From the NCBI GenBank assembly GCA_029449235.1, contig JANATG010000023.1, positions 62,001-126,000 on the forward strand: a DNA stretch of 64,000 nucleotides, in the 5' to 3' direction. Of the stretch, positions 12,231 through 24,600 are shown piece by piece (the stretch's first letter is position 1; every line of letters starts with the position of its first letter). Source of the DNA: Linnemannia schmuckeri (lineage: Eukaryota; Mortierellomycota; Mortierellomycetes; Mortierellales; Mortierellaceae). The notes under the pieces are model-generated. The model made no database searches, had not been told where the DNA came from, and was given only the letters and a program-made list of their open reading frames with translations. Made by a program: the position numbers and the translations under genes.

Positions 12231-13115
12231 TCATTTCTCTCGTTTTTGTTCTTTGTTTTGACTTGTTTGTGTTTTGTTTTCAGCTGCATATTAAAGTCCA
12301 TATTTCACACTGTCGAATGTTGGTTGTTGCGCTGTAAGGATTGTTTTGTTGCTTATAGTATGCAAGGATGGATAAGGATAAGAAAAGAAGAGAAGTGGCG
12401 ATCTATAGGAACGCATGAAGGCGGCAGTAGCTATGGTTACAGTAGTACCAACCCTCTGCCTCTTCGAACTACTGTTACTAAGAGGAGGCGGCACAGGCCT
12501 GATCCTTCATTCTCACAAATACCTGGAAGTACGCCTGCGCGTCTCCATAAGAACAGGGCTCGGGATTGACTGCTGACATGGCTCAAGCGTTAGTTGAAGC
12601 CAAGCTACAGGAACAGGACTTTGCTATTCAAAGAGTTTTTTTTGGAGGTAACAGTGGGTCGACTAGTGCATTCAAGGTCTTTGCAGGCCACCAAGTTGAG
12701 CAAACAAACTGTCTTGTTCTTTTAGGATAAGGTCAAAGGCCCTCAACACTCTTTGTTGAATTTTTTTTTTTTGCATCCTCCCTCAATATCTCTCGCCCGC
12801 GATCTTGTTGAAGATTTCACGGACTCTTACCCTTCCTTTTGGAGACATTCAAGCAGCGAGGTGTCTATCAGTCTCAGTTGTCGATCACTGATCGTCGTGC
12901 CTGTTTGAGTGTTCGTGGGGGGGCTTAAAAGCATATGGATTAGCTACAATTACATAATTAGTAATAAATCGAATAAAAAAATTAAACTATCTACTTCACT
13001 CAGATCCATCTTTGTGTATGATTGCCAGAAACATATGCCATCATGCTGGAACAACAAAAGGCAAAAATGTCTCAGCATTCTAGCAGAAAATACGCGAAGC
13101 GATTAAAATACCCAT
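12231..13115. other. 3' flank, no gene seen
   Basis: Downstream of the 8778 gene and downstream (minus strand) of the WD40 pseudogene. It holds only short frames and a T run near 12761-12772. Nothing is supportable. Confidence 0.5.
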
Positions 13116-14074
13116 TTATTCTTCATGAACATCATTGTCGTTCGGTGTGTGCTTGGACACAGTTACAGCTCCGTGCAGTCTCATTAGCTCGAGCTCGACG
13201 GGGCTCAGCCCAACGGCACCGCAGAGGTTTGTGTTCCCCAGAGTAAGCTCGTTCATCCCAGACTTCCAGAGAAGCCGCAAGGCGCACACACCTTTGTCTC
13301 CCTCAGTTCTCACACATGCACACATCCATACATGGACGCTGCAAGGTACATACAGTCCGCACCCTGCATCCACTGCATGTCAATAATAATCCCTACCATG
13401 GATCGGAAAACTTCCGGCCGCTAGTCCATTGTCCGATCCCACAGTCTCAATATTCCGTCGCCTCCTACCGTCACGATAATTCTGTCGACTGGCGGATACG
13501 AGCAGCAGATAATGTAGCGGTCCATTTTATGATCAATGCGCTCTCCAGACTGTAAGTTCCAAAAGAGAAGAAGATCATTCTGGGCAACGGAAATGAGCTC
13601 CTGAGTTTCTGGAGATTTATTCCATGTGTCGCATCATTGTTGATAATCCAGGACAAAGAGGAGCTTCCCAGTCTCGGTGCACAATAATCGAGTCATTTTG
13701 TCCTGGCTGCAAGACACAATCTGATGACGGTCCGGAGAGTATGCCACTTGAATGACATCGGCAGAGTGACCCTCCAAAATCAGTTTCGACTCACCAGTCT
13801 CAGCATCCTAGATTCGAACAGTGGTATCCCAACTTGCACTTACGATCCGGTGACCCATTACGTGAGAAGGCTGCATCGTAGACAGGCCCTATGTGACCTT
13901 TGAGAACATGAACAAAAACCCCATCATGGACAACTCATACTCGCGCAGTAGTATCGTAGCTAGCGGAGACGACATATTGACCACATGCTGAATATGCAAC
14001 CCTGTTGATAAAGTCTGTATGACCCGTCAATGTCATTCCTGGCTCGTCTATCTGGTCTCCGAAAGCTGCACCGT
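13116..14074 (-). pseudogene. decayed WD40-repeat (STAND/NWD-like) gene
   Basis: Read on the minus strand from 14074 downward, the sequence gives successive WD40 repeats: MTLTGHTDFINRVAYSACG, then LKGHIGPVYDAAFS, then LEGHSADVIQVAYSPD, then RIIVTVGGDGILRLWD. A C-terminal piece, NELTLGNTNL...GLSPVELELMRLHGAV (frame 13373-13116), resembles the ends of fungal NACHT/STAND-WD40 proteins. The frame is broken by TGA at 13935-13937 and TAG at 13808-13810, both where Trp is expected, by further stops near 13638 and 13423, and by a frameshift near 13853. The 5' end stops at the poly(A/T) run 14079-14102, with no N-terminal NACHT or death-fold part. The intact gene would have been a beta-propeller sensor or scaffold. 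Clearly non-functional. Confidence 0.8.
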
Positions 14075-14536
14075 GCTTAAAAAAAAAAAAAAAAAAAAAA
14101 AAGCAAAGCAAAGTGACCGCACTTCACCTTTATCTCGTCCACAGATCATTCCGAGGAATTTTTCTTTTCCCCCTTTATTCTGTCCGCCAACCAACCACAA
14201 TTCGCTGCAACTTGAAATTCAGGCACAGTGATCACTGTCCAATCATACCTCAGAGGCTGCTTGACGCGTGTACCCATTCTCGTCTTAAAGGCGTTGAGAG
14301 ACGAGAGAGACCATGACCGAGTTGGAAGGCGCAGCATGATATGAGCCACTAAAGGACAGACTTGCCAAGCAAGATAAAAAGAAACAAAGAGTACAAGCAT
14401 TCACATTCAAGTGGATTGCAAGAAAGCCATAGTACAGTATTGAGGTATATGCATTGTTGATGTTCAGACCACACTATTTTTTATTTTGACAATCGAAAAA
14501 ACATACAAAAACACTTTTTCAACGATCCGAAATAGT
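14075..14536. other. A-run and eL20 3' flank
   Basis: Starts with a 24-base A run (14079-14102) that abruptly bounds the WD40 pseudogene, then unremarkable sequence including the 3'-UTR side of the eL20 gene. No gene was seen. Confidence 0.5.
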
Positions 14537-15175
14537 TTAGTAGAAGGTCGAGGGGCGCGAACCCATGAAAAGGGCACGGTGAGCCTTGTCGGCCGAGCGG
14601 ATGACGCGGTGGGGCAAGGGGAACTTGATGCCGGGGACCAAGATCTGCTTGATATAGGGGCGACGGACATCGGCGTTGGCAACCTCGGCAACGCGGATGA
14701 TCTGGATCGACCGGGAGCGGGCGCGGTGGCGGGAAGCCATGTCAGAGTAGCAGGCCTCGACGGCGGCGTTGCGAGACAACTCGCGGTACTCCTTGTACAT
14801 GTTGTGGGTGCCGGAGCGGGAATCGTAACGGATCCAGATACCGAAGTTCTTGATCTGAAGGGGCTTCTTCTCGTGGATCTTTTAGGTATGGTTGTATTTA
14901 GACAAGGAAGGAGAGAATAGACGCGTTAATACGTGTTTCTTTCAAGCAATTGGCAGAAAAAGAGAGAGAATAAAGGATGCGAAAAAAGGAAGTACCTCGT
15001 TGATGCCAACGATCTCGCCGTTAACCTTCTTGACCTTCTTCAGCTTGCGCATGAAGTACCAGAAGCGGGACTTGGCAATGACCTCGTTGGGGGCAAAGAG
15101 GCGCATGCGGAAAAGCTTGGGGGTGGCATCCTTCTCGGTGGGGAGGTGGCGACCGACCAATTGGTACTCGTGAAG
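14537..15175 (-). CDS. RPL20: 60S ribosomal protein eL20 (L18a), first exon not found
   Basis: Two exons, 15175-14996 and 14878-14537 (stop TAA at 14537), join in phase 0 to give 173 residues, beginning LHEYQLVGRHLPTEKDATPK and ending HRALFMGSRPSTFY. Diagnostic eL20 blocks are FAPNEVIAKSRFWYFMRKL, KNFGIWIRYDSRSGTHNMYK and KFPLPHRV. It is a structural protein of the large ribosomal subunit. The family usually starts about three residues earlier (Met-Gly-Arg-like), so a very short first exon must lie upstream of the acceptor at 15176-15178. I could not place it. Codon use is strongly biased, as expected for a ribosomal protein gene. Confidence 0.92.
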
Positions 15176-16465
15176 CTATTTGAGGATGAAGTGGTGAAAG
15201 GAGGGTATTCCAGGTTAGAATTTGTTTGTCGATATCAGTATTGAGGAAGGCTGAGTAAGGTGATTTAGAAGAAAAGGGGAGTGATAAAATTGGTGGCGTA
15301 AAAATAAGGTCGTGTGTCCGTCCTGATCCAGATATCGAGCATGTCTCTATTTGGTCCTGATGTATGACTAGCCCTGCCTCTGTTATCACTGCTGTTGCTG
15401 TTCTCGATTGCGGTGGCTGCTGGTGGAAGAACCCTATTCCCTCCAAGGCCCTTCTATCAAAGAACTAGGTCTAGCTGCTAGGGTCAAGGTCAAGGTGTCC
15501 CACCCATGAAGCAGTCCCATCAGGGTCCTGGACAGGGCGAAGTAAAACCCTTGTTTCCTTGCAGACAGCAACCCCCCAACCTCCAATTGTAATACTTCCA
15601 CCACGGCCACCACAAGCAACAGTGATCCTGTCACAGAACAACCATGCTCCTGCATAGACCTCCTCTGCAAGAAGACTACCACCAAGTCCTGACAAGCCTG
15701 CGCTCAGCGCACGGGTCTCCTGTTAGGTCTGGTTCCTGGCTTTGTCTGACAAGACGGAGAAAACCCGCCAACAAGACGATCCATCTCTTGAAGTGCTGAT
15801 TGGGTGTTGAATCAGAAGTTCGCCGTGCATCTCCTCACTTTCCATCCTTTCAGAGATAAGATCCGATCAGTTGATGCAAGTCCCTGAAAAAAAATAGCAA
15901 TTGATCGATAGTTGGGTTGGGAATCGTCCTGGCAATACGGCGATCGTAACGATGCGATGGTCGGGTACAGGTATTGATGGATGTTTGGATGGTTATCGAT
16001 GGATAAATGGATGCAAATAAGGCACTGGTCACGCACTCTGGACATGATTGAAAAGTCTTCTGTTGCAAAAAAGGAAGATTTCACATCCACACAGGGCCAA
16101 CGTCTTTATCACAATCATTTCCGCACGTGACACGAATGACCCTCAGATAAAAATAGGGTGCTACTTCTAGCAGTTTGGTGGTCATTGAAGGAGCACGGCG
16201 ACAAATCAAGCATTATGATTTTATTATTAACGATGTATTAGAAATAACAAAAAGAACGAGGTTCTATGGTATGGGTATGTCGCGTTTTTAAGCTTCGTGC
16301 AAGAATAAATTAAAAATGGTGCTTTTTTTGTATGGTTTTTTTGTGATAATGGTCGTTGCTCGTTAAAAAAGGATGAAAGGATATCGCTTCGAGTGTCGAA
16401 TAATATAGTTGTAACAAAACGATCGACGGTCAATCGATCGCTTTCAGTGGAACCTAACAAAGGAC
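15176..16465. other. eL20 upstream region and flank
   Basis: It should contain the missing eL20 first exon, intron and promoter. A GC-richer patch at 15440-15730 gives an open minus frame with Gly-rich residues but no recognisable family. GGAT-rich sequence occurs near 15960-16010. Otherwise nothing. Confidence 0.4.
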
Positions 16466-18137
16466 CTAGGCGGTGCCAGCGGGCTTTTTACTGGTCTTCC
16501 AGGGCAGCAACCGGATAAGGGTAAACTTCTTCTTCTCCTGAAGGGCCACACCGCCGTTAGCAGCACGCTCACGCTCCTCCTTCTCGCGTCTCTCAGCATC
16601 CAAGTCGGTACCCTTGGCACGCAAGGCCGCAATTCTGCGCTTCAAGTTCCTCAGACTCTTGGGGAGAGCAAAGGTCTTGGCCCGTGTTGGGTGCAACTTG
16701 ACCTCTGTTCCAATGGGCTCTGCTACTGCTGCTCCGCTCGTCGCAGATCCAACGCCTGCGCCCATAGACCGGTCCAGGACAACCTCCTCATCCTCATCGG
16801 TTCCGCCCTCTTCGACCTGCAAGTATGAGTAGTTGTTCAAGTCGACGGCACTAGAGTTGGAGTTGGATGTAAGGTGCTGACCATTTGTAGGTGCAGCAAG
16901 GGTATTGCTCTGTGCTGTTGCAAATTGTTGTGGTTGTTGAGATGGAGAGGGTTGAGGGTGAGGTGTGACTTGGTGATTGCGAAGACTAGTGTTTGTACTG
17001 TTGATGGTGCTGGTCCGACGACCAAAGATCCTGTCCAGCCTTGACCGCTTTTCGCCTCCATTGATGCTGGTTGTACTTGGGTTCTGCTTGCCAGATGGGT
17101 ATGGTTGTTGCTGCTGTTGTGATGGATGCTGTTGTGAGTGAGGTGGTTGTTGAGAAAGTTGTTGTTGTTGCTGCTGTAGACGGTTGAGGCTGGTGTTGCT
17201 GCGGTTGTTAGGTGTGGAGCGACCCTTGTTGATGGATCGGTCGTATTCATCCTGTTCCTCGGAGATCAGCATCTCGGCATCCATATCGCTCGACTCTTTC
17301 ATCGCCTCTTTCAAGACCTTGGCCTATCATTATGATTACATGTTTTTAGGAGAGAGCGGATTAAGTAAACAAGTACCTCGCAAGGTTCCTTTGATTATTT
17401 GATTCTATTTTTTTTCTCCCATTATGCTTCGGATTCAGGCACACAGGCTATTTTTTTCGGGGCACGAGGATCGCATGTTCGAGACCCTTTCGGCCTCCTG
17501 ACCAAAAAAGAAACAAGAAGCCTGGGAAGTCTTTTGACATCCTTCCGAGCCTCTACGAATAAAAAACCATTTGATAAAAGATCTGTTTATAACTCACCTT
17601 GTGAATATTTTCTTCGACTTCACGCTGGAGGCTCTCACGCATGTTTACTCGGTAGTTGTCAAACTAGTAGTTAGATGAAAAAGATGACATACCATAAAGG
17701 GTCGTTCCCCGACATATAAGACGGAAATTGGGCCATTAGTTCATCTCGTTGGTAATATATTGACAATGTCAACCGTTATTCTGAGCCCTGCCTGATTCTT
17801 TTTCATGTCTTTCATCTGCCAAAAACTGCCAAAACTGCCAGTCAATGAAGACATCTATTTCCCATCTCTCTCTTAATATTCGCATGTCCTCGCCGCTCTC
17901 ATTCTCTCTGTCATCATGAGATACAACAGGAAGGGTATGGATAGTCTTAGACAATCGCAAAAGTTATTAAAAAAAATGAACAAGTACCTGGGCGATGAGA
18001 TCAATGGCAAAAGAGGAGAGGACAGGAGTTGCGGCAACACTCTTCACCGAGTTTTTCCTCAGAGACGCGGGTGAGGCTGCATAAGGACGGGTAGGCCGAG
18101 CAAAATTATGGGTCGAGGAGGTCTGAACACTCGTCAT
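16466..18137 (-). CDS. unrecognised low-complexity protein (357 aa)
   Basis: Exons 18137-17988, 17663-17598 and 17323-16466 join in phase 0 with GTAC/GTGAGT donors and TAG acceptors. The protein starts MTSVQTSSTHNFARPTRPYA. It has a short conserved-looking segment, FDNYRVNMRESLQREVEENI, then IHKAKVLKEAMKESSDMDAE (probably helical). A Gln/Ser/Asn-rich middle follows, then a basic patch KRSRLDRIFGRRTS and a basic C-terminal helix, LPKSLRNLKRRIAALRAKG, before an Arg/Lys-rich end. No catalytic domain or membrane segment is visible. The mix of helices and disordered linkers suggests an adaptor, but no function is assigned. Alternative upstream starts have no ATG in frame. Confidence 0.6.
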
Positions 18138-18286
18138 TCTTGTAGACAGTTGGTCCTGTTTCTTGTTGGTGTTTGTTGTTGAGGTAGCTGGTGTGGGTAT
18201 CAAAGGAGAGTAACGCGAAGAGGGAGTGAGTGCTACTGTTGTCGAGAAGGAAGGAGAGAGCGGAAGGAAGAGGAGAAAGAGGAGGA

Positions 18287-18304
18287 GGGGGGGGGGGGGG
18301 GGGA

Positions 18305-18330
<26 letters not shown>
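18287..18330. repeat. G17 run joined to (AG)n
   Basis: Seventeen consecutive G (18287-18303) continue into about 13 AG dinucleotides, starting 150 bp upstream of the 18137 ATG. On the gene's sense strand this reads (CT)n then C17. Confidence 0.9.
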
Positions 18331-18335
<5 letters not shown>

Positions 18336-20661
18336 TAGAAGAGAAAAGCGTGTTTATGTAGGAGGTCAGTTTTCAGGTTCAAAGTATGGTGTTGTGTGTG
18401 TGCTCCTGAAGGGTGTAGTTGTTCAGAGAGACACTGTATCGACAAGAGCAAAAAATAATGGTGGTTGTAGTTAGGGGATTGCAAGTACCAAAGTAAAGAG
18501 ATCGACTTTTGAGCAAATGTTGGATACAAAATATGAATTGATAGGGATGAAAAGCAGGGGGATGTAAGAAGAGAAGGAGAGGGAGAACAGGTTACAAGGG
18601 TGAAAGAGGGAATAGAAGGGGGTTTGATGGTTGCAGATAGGTGGGAGATGCAGACGGTGGAGTAAATAATGGACAGTGGATGGTGAAGGATTGTTAATGT
18701 GTGTGGTGGTTAGGGTAGATATGTGGAAGAAGGAAAAAGTTGAAAAGAAGAAAGAGAAGAAAGGGCGTAAAGAGCTGGATGCAAGGTATGAAGTAACCAC
18801 AAAAAGTGTACATGGGTAGCAGCAAATGCACACCTACACATACAAACATCCAACTCCACCACTGAATGCACCAATGAGTTTAACGCATTGACAAACACAA
18901 ACAACTCAAGGACAACAAACACGACAAGAAAAAACGCTCACCAGTATATCGTTCCCTGTTCGTCGTTCCTTTTCTTTCATCGCCCTTCCACTTGCCCTCT
19001 GCCTTGCCTTTGCCTTGCCTAATCTTCCTTCTCCTCGAGTTTACACCTCCTCCTCCGGGCTTTTCGTTATTACTTTGGCCCACACCTTACTCACTCATTC
19101 ACTCACTCAGTTCCAGTCAGGTTCCCCTTCGCTCTTTTTCCCTCTTACTAGCCCCTTATTCCGCATCGCATGCAGTGTGCTGACATATCCATGCAGACAA
19201 GCACACTCATGGCAATTATGCGTTTGGAATTGAAGTGGTTGTTATTGAAAATTCAATTAGAGGACAATAATAAACTCCCTTATTGTGGGAGGTGCTGTCT
19301 CCTTATATCAGGGCAGACTAAAAGTCGAGATATGCCCGTCGAGTTAAGAGAAAGAGCCGTAGTGAGAGAGAAAAAAAAAGGGCAGCAATAACAACAACAA
19401 CTCAAATCTGTATTTCACGTTATTTGTGAGCGATTGATTCTCTGTCAAACAGGGGAGACGAGTCATGGTGGGGCTTCAATGGGATATTGCACAATGGTGA
19501 CTTCAGAAATGAAAAAAAGTGTTTCTTCAAAGGGCAAAGAACACGACGAAGGAGTAAAAAAAAAAAAGAGTCAAGGAGAGAGTTTTGGAGAAGCCTACTC
19601 ATTCTTACCTCTTACCCCCTTCTCTTTTTCAAGTACCCATTCTCCTCCTCCTTCACCTTCTTCACCCTTCCTCCTTCTTCTTCATCAATGGCACTATTCC
19701 ATTCCCCCCTCTCCTTCTTCTCCTTCACATTCCTTTTAACCATCATATCTGGTACCTGCGATGTTTATTGCTCCCACATCAGCACTGCATTGATGCCATC
19801 ATCATCACCGTTCATATTAGATCATTCGCCTTTGATCACAAATTACACTAGGGTGCAATTGATGATGCTAAGAAAGACCTAGATCACCCCAACTCCTCCC
19901 TAACCGCCTTTGGGCGGAGCTCAAGGCCAACTCTTACAAAAGTCGATTATCAAACAGGGGCAGGCTCAGGCAAAAAAAAAAAAAAGATAGGGTTGTTGAC
20001 AGTTTGGTGTAGCGGTCAATTCTTATTCTCGCTAAGTATGAAGGGGTATGAGGGTATCAGTTGATAAGTGTCAAAAAACACAGAGCAACAGTAGGAAGGG
20101 ATAGAAACAGTGTTGTATGGCATGCTGATTATTTGTGGTGAGGTTGGGTTGGCAGGAAGGAAGGGGGGGGGAGGAGAGAATGTTGAAGGGAGAGAAGGGA
20201 GGAAGGGGAATCGGATCAAAAATGAGGGGTGGGCGGTGAATGGTGTGTATGTCTATGGCGCGTGTGTGTGTTGCATGGGAGAGAGGAGGCGATAGAGGAG
20301 GAAGAAGGGGGACCATTTCCATCATTATTCCGTGTTTGAGGTTTGAACTCTGAGCATACGACACGAGGAGGAGGGGACGATGTGTACCTTGAAATAGTGT
20401 GTCGGTCGAGTAAAACGAGTATGTGGGTATACTGCTATTGTTGGAGTCGATGGTTTGTTTGTGCGAGTATGTGTGTCACCTAAAACAAGATCAGGCTGTG
20501 GTATGATCACTGATCAGTTGCGAAGGAGGAAGGGAATGAATGTCAAAGAAGTAGGGGTTGAATGGTGAAATGGGTTTGATGAAGAGTTGCTGAAAAGAGG
20601 AAAAGGGAAAAGAAGAAGAGAAGGGAGAAAGAAGCGAAGCCCAAAAGAAAGAAGTGAGAGC

Positions 20662-20664
<3 letters not shown>

Positions 20665-20700
<36 letters not shown>
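20665..20700. repeat. 36-base A homopolymer
   Basis: An uninterrupted run of 36 A, flanked by GAGCATT and GGAGCG. There is no recognisable retroelement body immediately upstream. Confidence 0.85.
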
Positions 20701-20702
<2 letters not shown>

Positions 20703-21680
20703 AGCGTTCACAGGTGAGGATGAACTGCCTCTGGCTAACCGACAGTCCTACCCTGGTCTGCCCTGAAGCTGGCCGCTCTTTCTCTCGCTTTGCTTCTCTT
20801 TCTCGCTCACAAAGGTCCAAGTGATGAGCAAAGGAGCGGACTCGGCTCGATCGAAACGTTTAAAACCAGAAGCTCATCTCAGCATAAGCACTGTGCCTCT
20901 CTCTTCTCACCCCTGGAAACCCAATTGACCACTCAGGGTCAAGGACCACTGCCCAGACCCACAACTACGCTTGATCACCACGTATATCGCCACTCGGCGC
21001 CAAAAAATCACTTCTTGTTAACGTTCCACACGCCACCTACATGCCAATGCAAATGCACCTAATGCAAACCGCTGCAAGGCAAGGCAGATTGCTTCAAGTA
21101 CCTGAAATATGAAGGTGGCTATTGGGGTTGCGCAGACGGCAGGACTTGGCAGAGCAGGGCTACCACAGAACGCATAAAAAAAAAGTTTCGAGGGTCCCCT
21201 GTATCACCATTGGTGTGGCCATCTTATTCCAGACCACGTTGTCGCATACATCGCATACATCGCATGTTGTTTGTTTGTGTTTTGGGGATGCATCCCCTCA
21301 TCCTTGTCCTTTTTTCCCGTCGGTATGGCATCTTGTATGGGAGTACAGCCTATGTCATGCACGCCATAATTGCATCCTCAAACCCTCTCTTTTTTTTCTT
21401 CCCGCTTTACCTTTTTTCTCGTCCATCTTGTTCAAAACATAAACACTGCCAAGCATCATTCGATGGAGAGAGAGAGGATAGAAACAGACCATGGGTACAT
21501 CAATACAAAGCTTAACGAGCAAGGGCAAAATGCAATTGATTATTTGTGCTTTCGTTGGTAGATGGATGAGTTGGAATAGGGTCGAAGGTATCAGTGTTAA
21601 TGAGATGATGATGCATCGACACATGGCATGTTTACTTGTTTTATGTATGAAATACAATTTACGACGTCGACGACCACTGA

Positions 21681-24600
21681 CTACGCTGATGAAGACGTTG
21701 AAGGCCCAAGAAGGCTGGGCATGTGCTTCATCTGTCCAGGAAAGAGCTCCCTCAGCACTTGATGGAACCCATCCCGGACACCGCTACCCCCTGCACCACC
21801 ATTACCATCGCCAACAACAACAGGAGTAGGCCCACCAAAAGTCGATCGATCAGCATCTCGGAGAATACGAATAGTCTTCAACAGGTTAATCTTGGCTGGC
21901 GTCGACAACCGCGGCTCGTCCTCCAGAGAAGCATTCATCAACTGAATCCCCGCAGCAGTGACCAGCGAGAATTGGTGGCGCATTAGAAGGCAAGGCTGAA
22001 CAGTCGCGTCGGTCAAATTGATGAGAGACTCTGCGAGAGACGTCATTGCATTGGCAGATTGAGCACATGCAAGACTGGCACGGGAGGGGATACAGGGCGG
22101 GTGGCGGAGGTTTGTCCGGAGGAAGGGGCGGTAGAGGAGGATCCGGATTGTGTGGAACGAGATTCCGAGTAAGGTCGATTGAACGATATCTCGTCTTTCC
22201 TGCTGATGTTGCTTGTTACTTCCGCTGATGCTACCGCCGTTGGAAAGAGTGGTAACAGGAATAGTGGTATTATACTTCTGGCTCGAAGGTCTGCTGCTCG
22301 ACTTGGGTGGAGAAACGATTCCAGAAAGCGGGAACGTCTGCCAATCCGCAAGATCCCGATGCCACTCATCCAAAGCCCCGGATAGCTTATCGAACTTAGC
22401 AGGGTTGACAAACAACTCATCCGACCAAGTAGACAGAAACGCCAAAATGTCGTCCAGAAGAAGAGCCTGTCGACATTGCTGGTCGAAGAACGATTTAGCT
22501 CGGTACTGCGCTGGAGGTAGACCCACAGACTGAGGCGATGGTACTCCAGAACCCATGGGGAGCGTCCCCGGGTCCATCGTTCCTGTTGTTGGTATAGTGC
22601 TGGAGTCGTCTCCTGGTCTTGATATCGAGATGATCTTGGGGGCCAGTCCCAGATGGGTCTTGTCGAACACATGCACGGGGATGTTCTATATTTAAGTTTG
22701 GTGGCAAAATTCAGCTCTTTAGTGTCATCCTCGTTTCAGTACCAAACACAGGAAAGACGCAATAATAAACAAGCAAACAACAAGAAAGAAAACTTACGAC
22801 AGGGCGGTTGTAGGCGGCAGACATCCATCGGTCGACAATAAAGCACTGCCACCAACAGAGTCTCTGCTCTTCATCCTTGGCCTTGTTCTCCCGCTGCTTC
22901 TCCTGCGCCGCCTTCTCCTCCTCCGAACCCTTCACAAACTCATGAATTCCTGGCTGGCCATCCGCTCCATTGCGAGAGTTCTGTAGCAAATGCGCACGAT
23001 CCCATCCAAGAACCAAAGCCATGGTAATAGCAGTGCCACCATACATGTACGCCTGGGTGTGACTACCAGCCATGACAGCATACTCTCGCAGCAAGAGCAA
23101 CGACTGGATCACCGTTAGCGAGGGCTCCTCATACTCAAACTTCAACAACTCGGTCGCCCAATAAAAGTACTGCTCGCCTCGATCCCTGAAATTCTCGCCG
23201 TCTAGGTCTCGATGTCCATGCTCGTCTGTCTCCATGAGTTCCTGTAACTTTCCCTCCTGGAGCTTCTCTTGACATCGGTGTTCGACCACCTCGCGGTCGT
23301 GGCTGTACAAATACAAACTTTTCTGGACACGTCGATGTTTCTCTTCGATGGTACTCTTCATGGGCGACCGGTCGTTTAGGTGACGGGAGACCAAGGCCAT
23401 CATCGACAGTAGCAAGAGTGGACTGTTCCTGTAGTTGGATTTCACTGGCGCTGGACTCGACAATGGCTCAGTCACAGCGGCAGGAGCAGCGGCAGTAACG
23501 TGTGCACACGTATCCATATTATGTTCTACCACTCCACTTTCTGCCCCACATTTCCCTGAACACGGTTTCCCATTAAACTGGTTATGGATTTCGTACGCCT
23601 CGGGGAAGGGTCCATACTCTGCCCAGAACCGGATAAGGAACTGGTTCTTGTGGAGGATCATGAACTGTGGGTGGATGAGGGTAAAATACTGCTGGACCAA
23701 ATTGTGAAGCATCCCTGACCGCAACATCCTCTGAAGGCCCTCGATGGGTCCAAAGTCCTTCTCTCCCAGCGGGCTCAGTCGTGCTGGCTTGTTGGGATAT
23801 GGATTATAGGATCCAGTGTTTGTAGTAAAGTCAGCAGAATCAATGTCCATCCTGTGTGGATTCATGCGATTGTTCTGAAAGGAGGGAGTTGTTGTTGTTA
23901 GTGCTGCCGGGATAGATTCGCTGACAGCCTTAATCTTGGCGATATAGTCCTCGTAGAGCTGGCTTGCTCGCTGGATGTTTTCCATCTCGAGAGCATTCTT
24001 GCGTGCGCGGATACTGGCGGTCGACAGTGAGTATAGAGTATCGCCGGGAGTCTGGGATGACCTCTGCTGTTGTTGTTGAGTCTGTTGTGGCTGTTGGTGC
24101 TGTGGGATGGCGTGGTGGTTTTTCGTGAAGTTATGGCGCTTGCTTGAAAAGCCTGCATCAAAAGAAGCCGGTTGCAACAGACGAGGTGCAGAGTGGCTCT
24201 GGGCCGGGAGGATGGGCCGAACTGGTCTTGGCTTTGAGGAGGAGGATGAGCCGTCGAGGTCTATAAACGAGTTTCATATGTTTTCAAGTGACAGGCAGAA
24301 AACAGAGGGTAAAACGACATTAAGGGAAAGGGTGGAGAAGAGGGTTAGAAGAGGAAGAAGGAGAAAGGGGAAGGAGAGCAAGAAAGAGTAAAGCGGAAGG
24401 GAGAACAGAAAAAGAGAAAAGGCAATGGGCTGAAAATCCGGTTTAAGTAAACCGCAAACCGGTATGGCCGCCACTACCCAATCAAAACGTAGTCGATGCA
24501 AAGTACATCAGACATACAACACAACAAACAAGGCACTTGGCATTAAAAAAAAAAAAAAAAAAAAAGGCAGGCAAAGCAATGCGCATCGTCATTACCGCGG

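Larger units (their letters stand above)
18138..21680. other. 3.5-kb interval without a supportable gene
   Basis: It lies upstream of the 18137 gene and downstream of the Zn2Cys6 gene. Only low-complexity frames are present. Notable content: a G run of 17 (18287-18303) fused to an AG repeat (18304-18330), CT-rich blocks (19590-19740), and a 36-base A run (20665-20700). Frames of 60-130 codons are made of Ser/Phe/Leu or Lys/Arg, as expected from skewed composition. Confidence 0.5.

Noticed and set aside
15434..15695. Gly-rich open minus frames near 15.5 kb
   Set aside because: They look mildly protein-like, but no family, exon structure or start is recognisable, and the region should hold the eL20 5' intron or promoter.
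17440..17520. TTCGAGACC-like box suggesting a tRNA
   Set aside because: No acceptor or anticodon stem can be paired; it lies inside an intron of the 18137 gene.
20665..20700. 36-base A run as a retroelement tail
   Set aside because: No element body, AATAAA-bearing 3'-UTR or target duplication is visible next to it, so it is listed only as a homopolymer.
21210..21657. Overlapping ~100-codon frames on both strands near 21.4 kb
   Set aside because: Low-complexity Phe/Ser/Leu content, mutually overlapping, with no similarity to known proteins. This is the 3' flank of the Zn2Cys6 gene.
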